Assembly (NCBI RefSeq): GCF_002269255.1
Contig: NZ_CP022823.1
Coordinates: 1,922,001 to 1,986,000 of the forward strand
DNA length: 64,000 nt
Direction: 5' to 3'
Origin: Klebsiella quasivariicola
Lineage (GTDB): Bacteria > Pseudomonadota > Gammaproteobacteria > Enterobacterales > Enterobacteriaceae
Of the stretch, positions 44,534 to 53,000 are shown in pieces. Both the position numbers and the translations under genes were made by a program. Numbering within the stretch: position 1 is the first letter of the stretch; every line of letters begins with the position of its first letter. The notes beneath the pieces are model-generated. The model was given only the letters and a program-made list of their open reading frames with translations. It ran no database searches and had not been told where the DNA came from.

Positions 44534-45280
44534 ATGCAGTTGCGAAACAGACGTTGTGTGGTGACGGGGGCGGCAAGTGGTATCGGCGAGGCTATCGCAC
44601 TGCTTTTTGCCGGCGAAGGGGCACGACTGATACTTACCGACCGGGACCGTAAAAAACTGGAAGGGGTGGTACAGCGTAGTCGGTTAATTGGGGCGCAATG
44701 TTATGGCGTGGTGGCTGACGTTGGCGAGGTCGACGGGGCAACGGCTGGCGTGGATGCCTGCCTGGGGCACTATGAGGGGATTGACGTTCTGGTCAACAAT
44801 GCGGGCATGCTTACCCAGGCTCCCTGCACCGATATCACCCTGGAGATGTGGGAAACCATGATGGCCGTCGATCTGCGCAGCGTGTTTCTGGCCTGCCAGC
44901 GAGCTCTGCCAGTGATGTTGAGCCAACGCCGGGGGCGTATTATCAATATCGCTTCCCAACTGGGCATCAAAGGTGGGGCAGAGCTGTGTCACTATGCGGC
45001 CGCTAAGGCTGGCGTAATTGGCCTGACGAAATCACTGGCGCTGGAAGTCTCCAGCCACAATGTGCTGGTAAACGCTATCGCACCCGGACCGATTGAAACC
45101 CCGCTTATTGAGGGGATCCACCAGGCGTGGAAGACGGCAAAAACGGCGGAGCTGCCGCTGGGGCGCTTTGGGCGAGCAGAAGAAGTTGCGCCGGTGGCGC
45201 TGCTGCTGGCCAGCGAGCCAGGGGGAAATCTGTTCGTTGGCCAGACGCTGGGGCCTAATTCGGGTGATGTGATGCCTTGA
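44534..45280 (+). CDS. Short-chain dehydrogenase/reductase 2
   Basis: A 248-residue classical SDR with TGAASGIGEA, NNAGML, IASQLG and HYAAAKAGV. It is only moderately similar to SDR 1, so the two are not a recent tandem duplication. It has an AAGGAGC ribosome site in the 9-base gap. Two SDRs in sequence suggest two consecutive redox steps, or redox handling of a hydroxylated product; this is inference. Confidence 0.87.
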   Translation: MQLRNRRCVVTGAASGIGEAIALLFAGEGARLILTDRDRKKLEGVVQRSRLIGAQCYGVVADVGEVDGATAGVDACLGHYEGIDVLVNNAGMLTQAPCTDITLEMWETMMAVDLRSVFLACQRALPVMLSQRRGRIINIASQLGIKGGAELCHYAAAKAGVIGLTKSLALEVSSHNVLVNAIAPGPIETPLIEGIHQAWKTAKTAELPLGRFGRAEEVAPVALLLASEPGGNLFVGQTLGPNSGDVMP

Positions 45281-45290
45281 GGAGTAGATG

Positions 45291-45602
45291 ATGTGCGGAG
45301 TATGCGGCCTGCTTGATAACGGGCCGCAGTGGAGCGATCCGCTGCGGCAGGATATTCCCCTACGCCAGCTGCGCCTGCGGCAGCTGGCATTACTAAACCG
45401 TACGCTGAAGCCCTGGCGCCTCTCGCTGACGGAATTTCATGGTCAATGGCTGCTGGCCAGCCCGACGGGACAACAGGTGCTGGTCCACTCCCTGGATCGG
45501 TTGTGGAAAGAAGCAGAGAAGATGCTGCATCAGGCGATCGATCCGCTCGATGATGCCTGGTTAGCCTCGCTTGAGGCCAAAGGGGAAGCCTATGCCTGCT
45601 GA
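45291..45602 (+). CDS. Small protein with CGVCG start, unknown function
   Basis: A 103-residue protein starting MCGVCGLLDNGPQWSDPL. The two N-terminal Cys could bind a metal together or act as a redox pair. The rest is helical and Leu/Arg-rich (LRQLRLRQLALLNRTLKPWRLSLTEFHGQWLLAS), ending with an acidic helix. ATG 45291 has a better spaced GGAG site than the adjacent ATG 45288. Its end overlaps the G3E GTPase start by 11 bases, so the two products are probably made together. No family is recognised. Confidence 0.7.
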   Translation: MCGVCGLLDNGPQWSDPLRQDIPLRQLRLRQLALLNRTLKPWRLSLTEFHGQWLLASPTGQQVLVHSLDRLWKEAEKMLHQAIDPLDDAWLASLEAKGEAYAC

Positions 45603-46614
45603 AGAGAAATTACCCCTCCATGTGCTGAGCGGGTTTCTGGGTAGCGGTAAAACAACGCTGCTGAAAAACTGGCTCACCCGGCAGGACGTGAACGACATTG
45701 CTCTGCTGGTGAATGAGTTTGGCGAGGTCGGGATCGACCATCATCTGCTTCACGAAGTCGCGCCGGATACCGTGTTATTGCCGAGCGGTTGCGTATGCTG
45801 TCAGATTCGGGGGGAATTGCAGGCCGCTCTGCTGGCGCTTTATGAACGGCGGGCGCGCGGCCTGATCCCGCCGTTTCGCTATGTGGTTCTGGAAACCAGC
45901 GGGCTGGCCGATCCGGCTCCCATCTTATCGACGCTTCTCCACGATCGTCAGTTGCAGAGCCATTTCACGCCAGGGACGCTGGTCACACTTGTCGATGCGG
46001 AACATGCCCACCGTCAAGCCGATCTTCAGCCCGAGTGGCTGGCGCAGGTGACGGCAGCGGACAAACTGCTGGTGAGTAAGAGCGATCGCGTTGCCCCCGA
46101 GGAGACGGTGACACTCCAGCAGTGGCTGCGTCAGCTTAATCCGCTGGCGGAAGTGGGCACTACGCGGCTGGCGCAGGATACCCCGGACTGGCTGTTCCGA
46201 AGTGAAGTGTTTCGCGGCTCTCATGAACAACGTTTCCGCTGGTTAGGGTCATGTGCTGACAACACGTTTTCGTTGCTGCCAAAGCGCGATGGCGGGGCGC
46301 ATCCCACGACAGAAACGTGCGTGATTTCGCTTGAGCAGTCGCTAAACTGGCCCGCTTTTGCTATCTGGTTATCCATGCTATTACATTGCCATGGTGGCGC
46401 GGTGCTGAGAATGAAAGGCATTTTGCGCGTGAGCGACAGCGATAGTCCGGTGGTTATTCATGGTGTACAGCATACGTTGCATCCTCCGGTGCATTTGGAT
46501 GACTGGCCGGGAGCGTTAAGCCGTTCAACGTTGGTATTTATATTACGTGGACTGGAGGCGCATCGCTTGCAGCAGGCCTTTAGCCGCTTTATGCAAGTAT
46601 TACAGGAGTCCTGA
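45592..46614 (+). CDS. G3E-family (CobW/P47K) GTPase, metallochaperone-like
   Basis: A 340-residue P-loop GTPase: Walker A GFLGSGKTT (residues 14-22), the metal-binding CxCC in SGCVCCQIRGEL (C67, C69, C70), ETSGLADP as the switch/Walker B region, and SKSDRV as the guanine-specificity motif in place of NKxD. A CobW C-terminal domain follows (HGVQHTLHPPVHL). Such proteins insert metals (Zn, Co, Ni) into target enzymes, for example as nitrile hydratase activators. A likely client here is the NodB-fold hydrolase or the small CGVCG protein; this is inference. Confidence 0.87.
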   Translation: MPAEEKLPLHVLSGFLGSGKTTLLKNWLTRQDVNDIALLVNEFGEVGIDHHLLHEVAPDTVLLPSGCVCCQIRGELQAALLALYERRARGLIPPFRYVVLETSGLADPAPILSTLLHDRQLQSHFTPGTLVTLVDAEHAHRQADLQPEWLAQVTAADKLLVSKSDRVAPEETVTLQQWLRQLNPLAEVGTTRLAQDTPDWLFRSEVFRGSHEQRFRWLGSCADNTFSLLPKRDGGAHPTTETCVISLEQSLNWPAFAIWLSMLLHCHGGAVLRMKGILRVSDSDSPVVIHGVQHTLHPPVHLDDWPGALSRSTLVFILRGLEAHRLQQAFSRFMQVLQES

Positions 46615-46618
46615 AGGG

Positions 46619-47809
46619 ATGAGTTCTGCGGCGATTATTTCTCCCCCATTAACGCTTCGGGTTTTGGGCACATCGGTGACGTTGCTGGAGATATTGCGCG
46701 TTCGCGCTGAGCAGGAGCTGGGGATCAAGATCGAATACCTGCTGCATAGCGTGGAAGATGCCCAGCGCATCGCGGTTATGCAGCCTGAAAGTTACGATCT
46801 CTATGACCAGTGGTTTCATAATATCGATTTTGTCTGGCCGGCACGTGCTATTCAGCCGCTGGAGGTGAAGCGGCTGAAATATTGGGACGAAGTAAACGAA
46901 CTGGCGAAGCAGGGCACGCTGAACGGCGTTGTCGCCGATGGCAGTGTACCGTCCCAGCGCTTGTACGTTCAACGGGATCGCCATTTAAGCAGCCAGCCGA
47001 GCGATCTCATCAGTATGCTGCCATTGACGCATAATGCCGATAGCTTTGCCTATCATGTCGACCGTCTTCCCGAGGCGCTTCAGCAGGAAGAAGAGAGTTG
47101 GGGATGGTTGCTGCATAGTGCGCTCACTGGCGCGGTCGCCCTGCAGGAGGATGCGGCTATGGGAGGGATCGATGCCGCTCTGGCTATGCAGGGCGCGGGG
47201 ATGGCGCAGTTTGCCGATATTGGCAATCTGACACTGGAAGAGATCGATGTTTTGACTCAAGGATTAGCCCATCTTAATCGCCAGGGACATTTTGCCGCAT
47301 TCTGGTCGTCCCAGGATCAGGCATGCGATTTAATCGATAATCGATGCGTTGAGGTCCAGAGTTTATGGGCTCCCATCTATTTCCGGCGCCATTTCCATCA
47401 GCGAGGCTATAAAATGGCGCGCCCGCGAGAAGGCTATCGGGCGTGGTATGGCGGCATGTCGCTGTCTCGCTGCGTGACCGGGAAGGTAAAAGAAGCGGCC
47501 TATGATTACCTTAACTGGTGGCAGTCTGGTTGGCCCGGCGCAGTAATGGCCCGGCAGGGGTATTATATTTCCAACCCGCAGCGGAGCCGCGCTTGTCTGT
47601 CGCAGGCCGAATGGGATTATTGGTATGCAGGAAAACCGGCCGCTGAATTACTCCTGGATGCCTCTGGCGCGCCGCTGATTCCTGCGGGTGAACGTCGGGA
47701 TGGTGGAAGCTACGAGCAGCGGATGGGACATATTGCGGTATGGAATTCGGTGATGGATGAACATAACTATCTGACGCGACGCTGGCAGGAGGCACTAATG
47801 CGCCGCTAA
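46619..47809 (+). CDS. PotD/solute-binding-protein homologue without signal peptide
   Basis: A 396-residue protein resembling polyamine-type ABC substrate-binding proteins (LRVLGTSVTLLEILRVRAEQELGIKIEYL; GGMSLSRCVTGKVKEAAYDYLNWW; AYHVDRL). The start ATG 46619 with an AAGGG site gives MSSAAIISPPLTLRV, which has no signal peptide or lipobox, and no permease or ATPase genes accompany it. It may therefore be a cytoplasmic ligand-binding protein or have been miscalled in families that export it. It is last in the operon, followed by a terminator and the island border. Confidence 0.78.
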   Translation: MSSAAIISPPLTLRVLGTSVTLLEILRVRAEQELGIKIEYLLHSVEDAQRIAVMQPESYDLYDQWFHNIDFVWPARAIQPLEVKRLKYWDEVNELAKQGTLNGVVADGSVPSQRLYVQRDRHLSSQPSDLISMLPLTHNADSFAYHVDRLPEALQQEEESWGWLLHSALTGAVALQEDAAMGGIDAALAMQGAGMAQFADIGNLTLEEIDVLTQGLAHLNRQGHFAAFWSSQDQACDLIDNRCVEVQSLWAPIYFRRHFHQRGYKMARPREGYRAWYGGMSLSRCVTGKVKEAAYDYLNWWQSGWPGAVMARQGYYISNPQRSRACLSQAEWDYWYAGKPAAELLLDASGAPLIPAGERRDGGSYEQRMGHIAVWNSVMDEHNYLTRRWQEALMRR

Positions 47810-47865
47810 CCCTTATGCGGCCGGACTGGCCAGAGGGGAGGCCGGTCTGATGAAAGCTCAAAAGC

Positions 47866-47893
47866 AAAAAGCCTGCTCGAAAGCAGGCTTTTT
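47866..47893. terminator. Orphan tRNA-Asn-type terminator at the island border
   Basis: The 12-bp stem with CGAA loop, identical to those after the intact tRNA-Asn genes, but here the tRNA body is missing. It probably ends the amidase operon now and belonged to the tRNA-Asn gene in which the island inserted. Confidence 0.88.
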
Positions 47894-47897
47894 AAAT

Positions 47898-47914
47898 TTG
47901 GCTCCTCTGACTGG
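47898..47914 (-). mobile_element. ICEKp-type att site (tRNA-Asn 3' end), island border
   Basis: The plus strand reads TTGGCTCCTCTGACTGG, complement of CCAGTCAGAGGAGCCAA, the 17-bp direct repeat I recall for ICEKp elements in asn-tRNA genes. The tRNA sequence stops here and foreign sequence begins. The geometry predicts that the intact fourth tRNA-Asn lies beyond the other end of the element, right of the window. A 55-base block ending here (47860-47914) is identical to 35225-35279. Confidence 0.88.
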
Positions 47915-48186
47915 GATCGCCTTTGCCAGTAACTGGCTAATAAATAAGCTAAACCTGAAAACTCTCCCTGTCAAGACCACCAGAATGACCACCAAGTGCT
48001 GAAGTGCAACAGACCATAAAATGGCCTCTCGCCAGTCGGCTATCGAGTTGGTTTCTCTGACCATGAACGCCGCATATTAATGACCTGCTCAACATCGACT
48101 AAATAGCTGCGCGGAATAGTAGATCACTTTGAGGGAACCCAGCCCGGATTGTGCGATCAGATCAATCACCAAATCAAAACAAATCA

Positions 48187-48399
48187 CCAACCTATTGTGA
48201 AGATCTCCGCACTTATTTTGCGGATGGTGGTTTGGTCGCTAACAACCCCAGCTATATCGGTCTGCTGGAAGTTTTCAGGGACATGAAGTTTGATTTTCCT
48301 GATGTTACTCATAAAGTCAGTGTATGTATCGTAATAGGTGATGCTTTGTTTCCACATTTTCACCGACTGCACTCTTTGTATCTCTTCCTGCGAGCATAA
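48187..48399 (+). pseudogene. Patatin-like phospholipase remnant (CapV-like)
   Basis: About 70 codons reading DLRTYFADGGLVANNPSYIGLLEVFRDMKFDFPDV, the catalytic-Asp (D-G-G/A) region of patatin phospholipases such as the CBASS effector CapV. Neither the GxSxG nucleophile region nor the rest of the C-terminus is present, and the frame ends soon after. It is a fragment, apparently a leftover of a CBASS-like or related locus. No cyclase gene is visible nearby. Confidence 0.62.
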
Positions 48400-48461
48400 C
48401 CCGGATGCACTGGCTCACGCTGAAGTACCCGATACACACGTGCATCGGACCTGTAGAAAGG

Positions 48462-49343
48462 TTACTGTGTTTGAAACTCCCAGGCATCAATCTCACCGAA
48501 AGTGATCTTTTTGCGATGGTTTACCGCTTCCGAAGGTACTAAGTATAATTTGTCTTCCATTTGGAAAAAATAATAACGATTTCCAATGATGATTTTTTCT
48601 TCAGGATCTGGATATTTTTCCTTAAATATTTCATTGTCATCGTAGAAACATTTTGCAGGATAAGAGACTCGATCGATAATGAGGTCAGTGGAAGTCATGG
48701 GGGCGTTGATAGTGTGCAAATCGCGAGCTTCATAGGGGGTTATGAACAAGTAGTCGGACATCAACTCTACTCGTTGAACAAACTCATGTTCACTATCGTT
48801 ATTTTTTTTAAGAATATCAACTAACCCGGAATAGAGAGCGTTTTTTTCAAAGAGTGAATTACCGGTCTTTGAGAATTTTACATATTGGTAAATCAGTTCA
48901 TTGATAACTCTGAACTGCGGAATGGTGACAGTGGTCTCGCTGGCTGTCACTTCGGCACCGTTATAGTTGAGCCGATGGTGAAGCATTTTATTTCTAATCT
49001 GAGAACACATTTTGTACAGCGTATGAAGGAACAAATCATCAATTGAATCTTTATCAATATTGGATTCGAGAATGAGGATTTTTTTGTTGAAGCTTTCGTT
49101 GACACAGTCAAAACGAAGATCAACATAGCTATCCAGATAATCAAAGAAAATAGGAAATAGGACAAATTTTGTGTAATTATTTTGCAAGCTGCTATTCCAT
49201 GAGAAAAAACCTATGCAGTTTAATGGGTATTTTGTAGTTGAGCTACCATTCGTCTTGCTGTATAAAAATCTATTGTTTGCCATATTGTTCATAAAGCAGT
49301 TACCGATAATAGCCTGAACAATGTCAAAATGTTTTTGCATCAT
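48462..49343 (-). CDS. Unknown protein with HEPN-like RNase motif
   Basis: A 293-residue, AT-rich gene (unlike the GC-rich core). No family is recognised overall. Residues 117-123 read RNKMLHH, matching the R-x4-6-H (often RN-x3-4-H) motif of HEPN ribonucleases, inside a helical segment (LFLHTLYKMCSQIRNKMLHHRL). The C-terminal half is strand-rich and acidic. There is no partner gene in the same direction, so it would be a stand-alone effector or a conserved domain of a lost system. ATG 49343 or the adjacent ATG can start it; the ribosome site is weak. Confidence 0.6.
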   Translation of the reverse strand: MMQKHFDIVQAIIGNCFMNNMANNRFLYSKTNGSSTTKYPLNCIGFFSWNSSLQNNYTKFVLFPIFFDYLDSYVDLRFDCVNESFNKKILILESNIDKDSIDDLFLHTLYKMCSQIRNKMLHHRLNYNGAEVTASETTVTIPQFRVINELIYQYVKFSKTGNSLFEKNALYSGLVDILKKNNDSEHEFVQRVELMSDYLFITPYEARDLHTINAPMTSTDLIIDRVSYPAKCFYDDNEIFKEKYPDPEEKIIIGNRYYFFQMEDKLYLVPSEAVNHRKKITFGEIDAWEFQTQ

Positions 49344-49527
49344 ACTGTGACTCCATGTCTGTAAAACATAATAAAACCTTAGATAAGAGGGGAATACTTA
49401 AATTTGCGCCAATGATCCTAACATTGTGGTGTTGAGACAAAAGCAATGATTGGTCACTGATGGCCGCCATTTTACTAAGAGTGTGATAGGGGTATCGTCT
49501 TGTTAACGGGTATACAGAACGCAGAAC

Positions 49528-49665
49528 AGCAAAAAATCCTGCTTAAGTATCCTTAAGCGGACTCTTCTTAAATACGGCTCCTTTGACTGGGATCGCCTTT
49601 GCCATTAATTGGCTGATAATTAAGCTAAATCGCAAATCCCTTTCTGTCAAGCCCCCCCAAACTGA
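49528..49665. repeat. Decayed second copy of the att/terminator border block
   Basis: This block aligns with 47860-47990: a degraded hairpin, then ACGGCTCCTTTGACTGG (49574-49590; 14 of 17 bases as in the att site), then the same GGATCGCCTTTGCCA... trailer and a CTGTCAAG...GACCAC element. It looks like the border of an earlier or tandem integration, with the patatin and HEPN genes between the two borders. Confidence 0.7.
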
Positions 49666-49734
49666 CCACTTATGCTGTACATGCAATCTATCTTGAGCAT
49701 ACAAATCTTTTGTTAGTCAGAGTTTAAGTGCACC

Positions 49735-50000
49735 CGTTTTAGTTCCACGGCGCTGGTCAAGGAATACCTGCGCAGCAAGTTGGCAGGCTTTGAGCATGAA
49801 GTCTTTGCGGTGCTGTTTCTGGATACGCGCCACCGGCTGATCGAGCACCGGGAGATGTTCCACGGCACCATCGACAGTGCATCGGTGTATCCGCGTGAAG
49901 TGGTCAAGGAAGCCCTGGGGCTAGTTGAGGTGCGTATGCTGGATCAGGTCATTGTGGCCGGAGCAGGCTCCGTGTCGTTTTCGGAGCAGTGGCTGATTTT
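49735..50000 (+). pseudogene. radC-like gene fragment with internal deletion
   Basis: The frame reads LVKEYLRSKLAGFEHEVFAVLFLDTRHRLIEHREMFHGTIDSASVYPREVVKEAL and then directly GLVEVRMLDQVIVAGAGSVSF. In intact RadC/YeeS proteins a segment with the JAMM metal motif HxHPSG lies between these two parts; it is missing here. The start is missing too, and the frame runs on into unrelated sequence that ends inside hamB. Mobile RadC genes are common in enterobacterial islands. Confidence 0.75.
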
Positions 50001-50025
50001 ACGTACCATCTACACAAAAAAGCTA

Positions 50026-53000
50026 TCAGTCCTTATCCACCCAACGCGCCTCGCCTTTTCCAATACGGCGGATGGTGACACTCGTTCCGCTCTGTAGAGA
50101 TTCAACTTCAAGCAGGCTCGGTAGTTCCGCCTGAAGCCTCTGTCTGATTGTTGTGAGCTGTGAAAAATCTGGCGTCGCTATCGACACTTGTCCATCTTGC
50201 GGATCAACTTCAATACGCAGAGGCACTGTTGAGTCTGTTGCCCATTGCATCGTCCACTCCTGCGACGCCCACCTGCCATCTACGCTTGACACAACGTCGT
50301 GCCGAAACTGCTGCCAGATTGCATGAGTCTCAAGCGTGGGCCATCCAGGAACATGGTCGAAGCCTGCTACTTCTTCCGATCGTAACCAGGTTTTCATTTC
50401 CGCGCGATTCGTGAAGGCGGGCGCGAGTTGCTCCACGGCTATCTTGGCGGCCACCCGCGAGGGCAGTCCGGCCCGAACAAGCATGGCCATGGCGTTGGAC
50501 GGTAGTCCAGCTTCCAGGCAGGCGGCAGCAGCTCCTTCGACGGGTAGTTCTGATTCGCCTCCATTGATGCGCCGATTCATCCGGATGGCTTCAATCGCCC
50601 ACACCAGGCGATAGACAAATGCGTCGTCCACGAAGCGCATTCCCTCTTGGCCGATGGCTGCTACGTCTTGCCCTCGCACCCAAGCTCCCAGCAAGTCTCT
50701 CCAGTTCGCCGGCAGTGGGTCATCTGGAACGAAGGGACGGATCGCAAGAAGCCGCTCTCCCATTCCAATGAGAGCAGCGATCAGGGCATCTGCGTCACTG
50801 GCGAGGGCGGCTGCATCGGCACGGTCAAGAAGCTCAGTCAGCACGACAGCCAACGCGTCGATGGCAAGGCCCGATTCTAGGCCCACTCCCATCGCGAACT
50901 GACCTTTGCGTTGCTCGACCGTTGTTTTGTTCCAAATGAGCTGTGCTCTACTGAGGAGAATCCACACTTGCTTCTGCTTTTCGGCGCCGTCAAGGTGAGC
51001 GATTTGCCTTGCCCAAAGTGAACCCGCAAGGGCTTCATCGAGCAGCCTTGGTAGATCCGCACTTTGCGCGTCAAGCGCTTCGACGAGCCCAAGGACGGTT
51101 GTATCCAACCGCTCGATGAGGCTCTCCATTGAGTCTGACTCCATCTCACCATCTACAGCATCCGGGAACCAAGCATCTTGCGTGCTAGACAGGTAATCCA
51201 TGGCATCCCCACGCGCAAAAACACCCGACGTCGCGAGGCGCCGTATGACCTCGTTGACCACGACAATGATGCCGCTTGAGAGTGACCGAGCCTTGGCCGA
51301 CGTGACCAACTCTCTCCATCGCTGGTGGCGCCAATTTTCTGGCTGATGCATTACGTGGATCACGAGTCCTTCGAGATCCACGAATGCGCGCCCGGCGCGG
51401 CCAGCAACGTTGGCAAACTCCTCACCCGTGATCAGAGTGCCCGCCCTGTACAGATTTGGGATCAGGAGTACCGCTGCATTGAGGTTCAGTCCCTGCGCCA
51501 AGGTGGGTGACGCCACGGTAACGCGTAGAACGCCTGCGGCAAGTAGTGTCTCCACTTCCCGCAGGAAGGGGCCGGGAAGACGACCATGATGAATCGCAAC
51601 GCCGATGGCCAGACAGCGTACTGCAGGATGTTCCGCGCCTAGCCACTCCCTACCTACGGCCATGGCACGTTCAACCTCTTGGGCGTTGGCAAGCAGAGAT
51701 GGCAGAAAGCCTCGTCGCTGCAGGTCCAGGGCCGTCTCGGCAAATCCTTCAACATGATCTCGTTGGGTGCAAAATACGAGAGCTCTCTTTCCTTGCTCAG
51801 AGAACTTCCATGCCGCTGCGAGAGTTAGCTCCTTGTTGTCCTTTGGAAATGCCGTACGACGAGGGCGAATGGGTGGGACCTCTGGCACAAAGTGTCGAAT
51901 GAAAGGGCCATTTGGCTCAAGGTCGAAGCTCAGCCGCGCAGAATTTCCGAGCCAAGACAGAGTGCCAAAGCGCTGACGCGTAGGGCGCCAACTGGACTGG
52001 ATCGGATCGCCAGGCGCATCACTGCGAATCCATGCAGTCAGATCGTTGAGCTGATCGCCTGCCGGCAGAATTGCCGAAAGACAAACGATCCGCCGGTCGC
52101 CATGGTCAGTGCGCCGCAGCAACCGTTGCACCAGATTCTCATAGCGGATCTCGCGTTCACTTGGACCAATCAGATGTCCTTCGTCTAGGACGATCAAGCC
52201 GACATCATTGATGATGTCGGGGTCGTTCCGCAAAGCAAAATCCAACTTTTCTGGGGTGGCTATGACGATGTTCTGTTCCCGGAGCGCATCCTCGTCATTT
52301 CCTGCTACACCGCTGCTTCCATACAGCGACGAGACGGAAAATCCAAGAGGTGTGAATGTCTTGCGGAAGGAGCGCTCGGTCTGAGCGGACAGAGCCCTGA
52401 GTGGCGTGACTATCAAAACGCGTTTACCACACGCCAGAGCCATCAACGCAGCGATCTCTGCAATCCGCGTCTTGCCCGCGCTCGTGGGGAGCGCGACCAC
52501 TAGGTCGTCGGAGACATCGACGGCTCGCTGTGCCGCCAGAAGTTGAGAAGGCCACAATTCGACCTCAGATGACCTCCTGCAGTACAACTCAGAGACAAAA
52601 AGCTTCCGAAGTTGTGCGTAGTCTTGCGAGCCTAGTGGCCCTTCGGAGGGCAGAACCTTGTGCAGACTGCTTGCCCAAAGATCATCTATCAGGTTCACGG
52701 TGATTCGAAGAATCCACCAGAGTGACACCGCGCTGGCCGCTTTGGTCAACGAAATCGCCCGTTTCAGCAGGTTGCGAGCTTCTACAACGAGGGACTCTTG
52801 GCCGGTTTGCAGGGCAAACTCAAAGAACACCAATGCTCTGAACATTGTCGACGTCGCTACACGCGAAACGATATCGTCGGGGTCAAGCGCTCCCTCGGCC
52901 GCAGCTCTGGCGATTCCCTCATCTCGGTTCGCTGGGCTGCTAAGCCACTCCCTCGCACGTTGAACCAAGCCTTGAAGATCACGCACGATTAGGAGCGCGA

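Noticed and set aside
47898..47930. A fourth tRNA-Asn gene inside the window
   Set aside because: Only the last 16 bases of the tRNA are present; no anticodon or D arm follows, so it is an att remnant and not a gene.
47858..48064. 68-codon minus-strand frame across the island border
   Set aside because: It spans the tRNA terminator and att site, so it cannot be a conserved gene.
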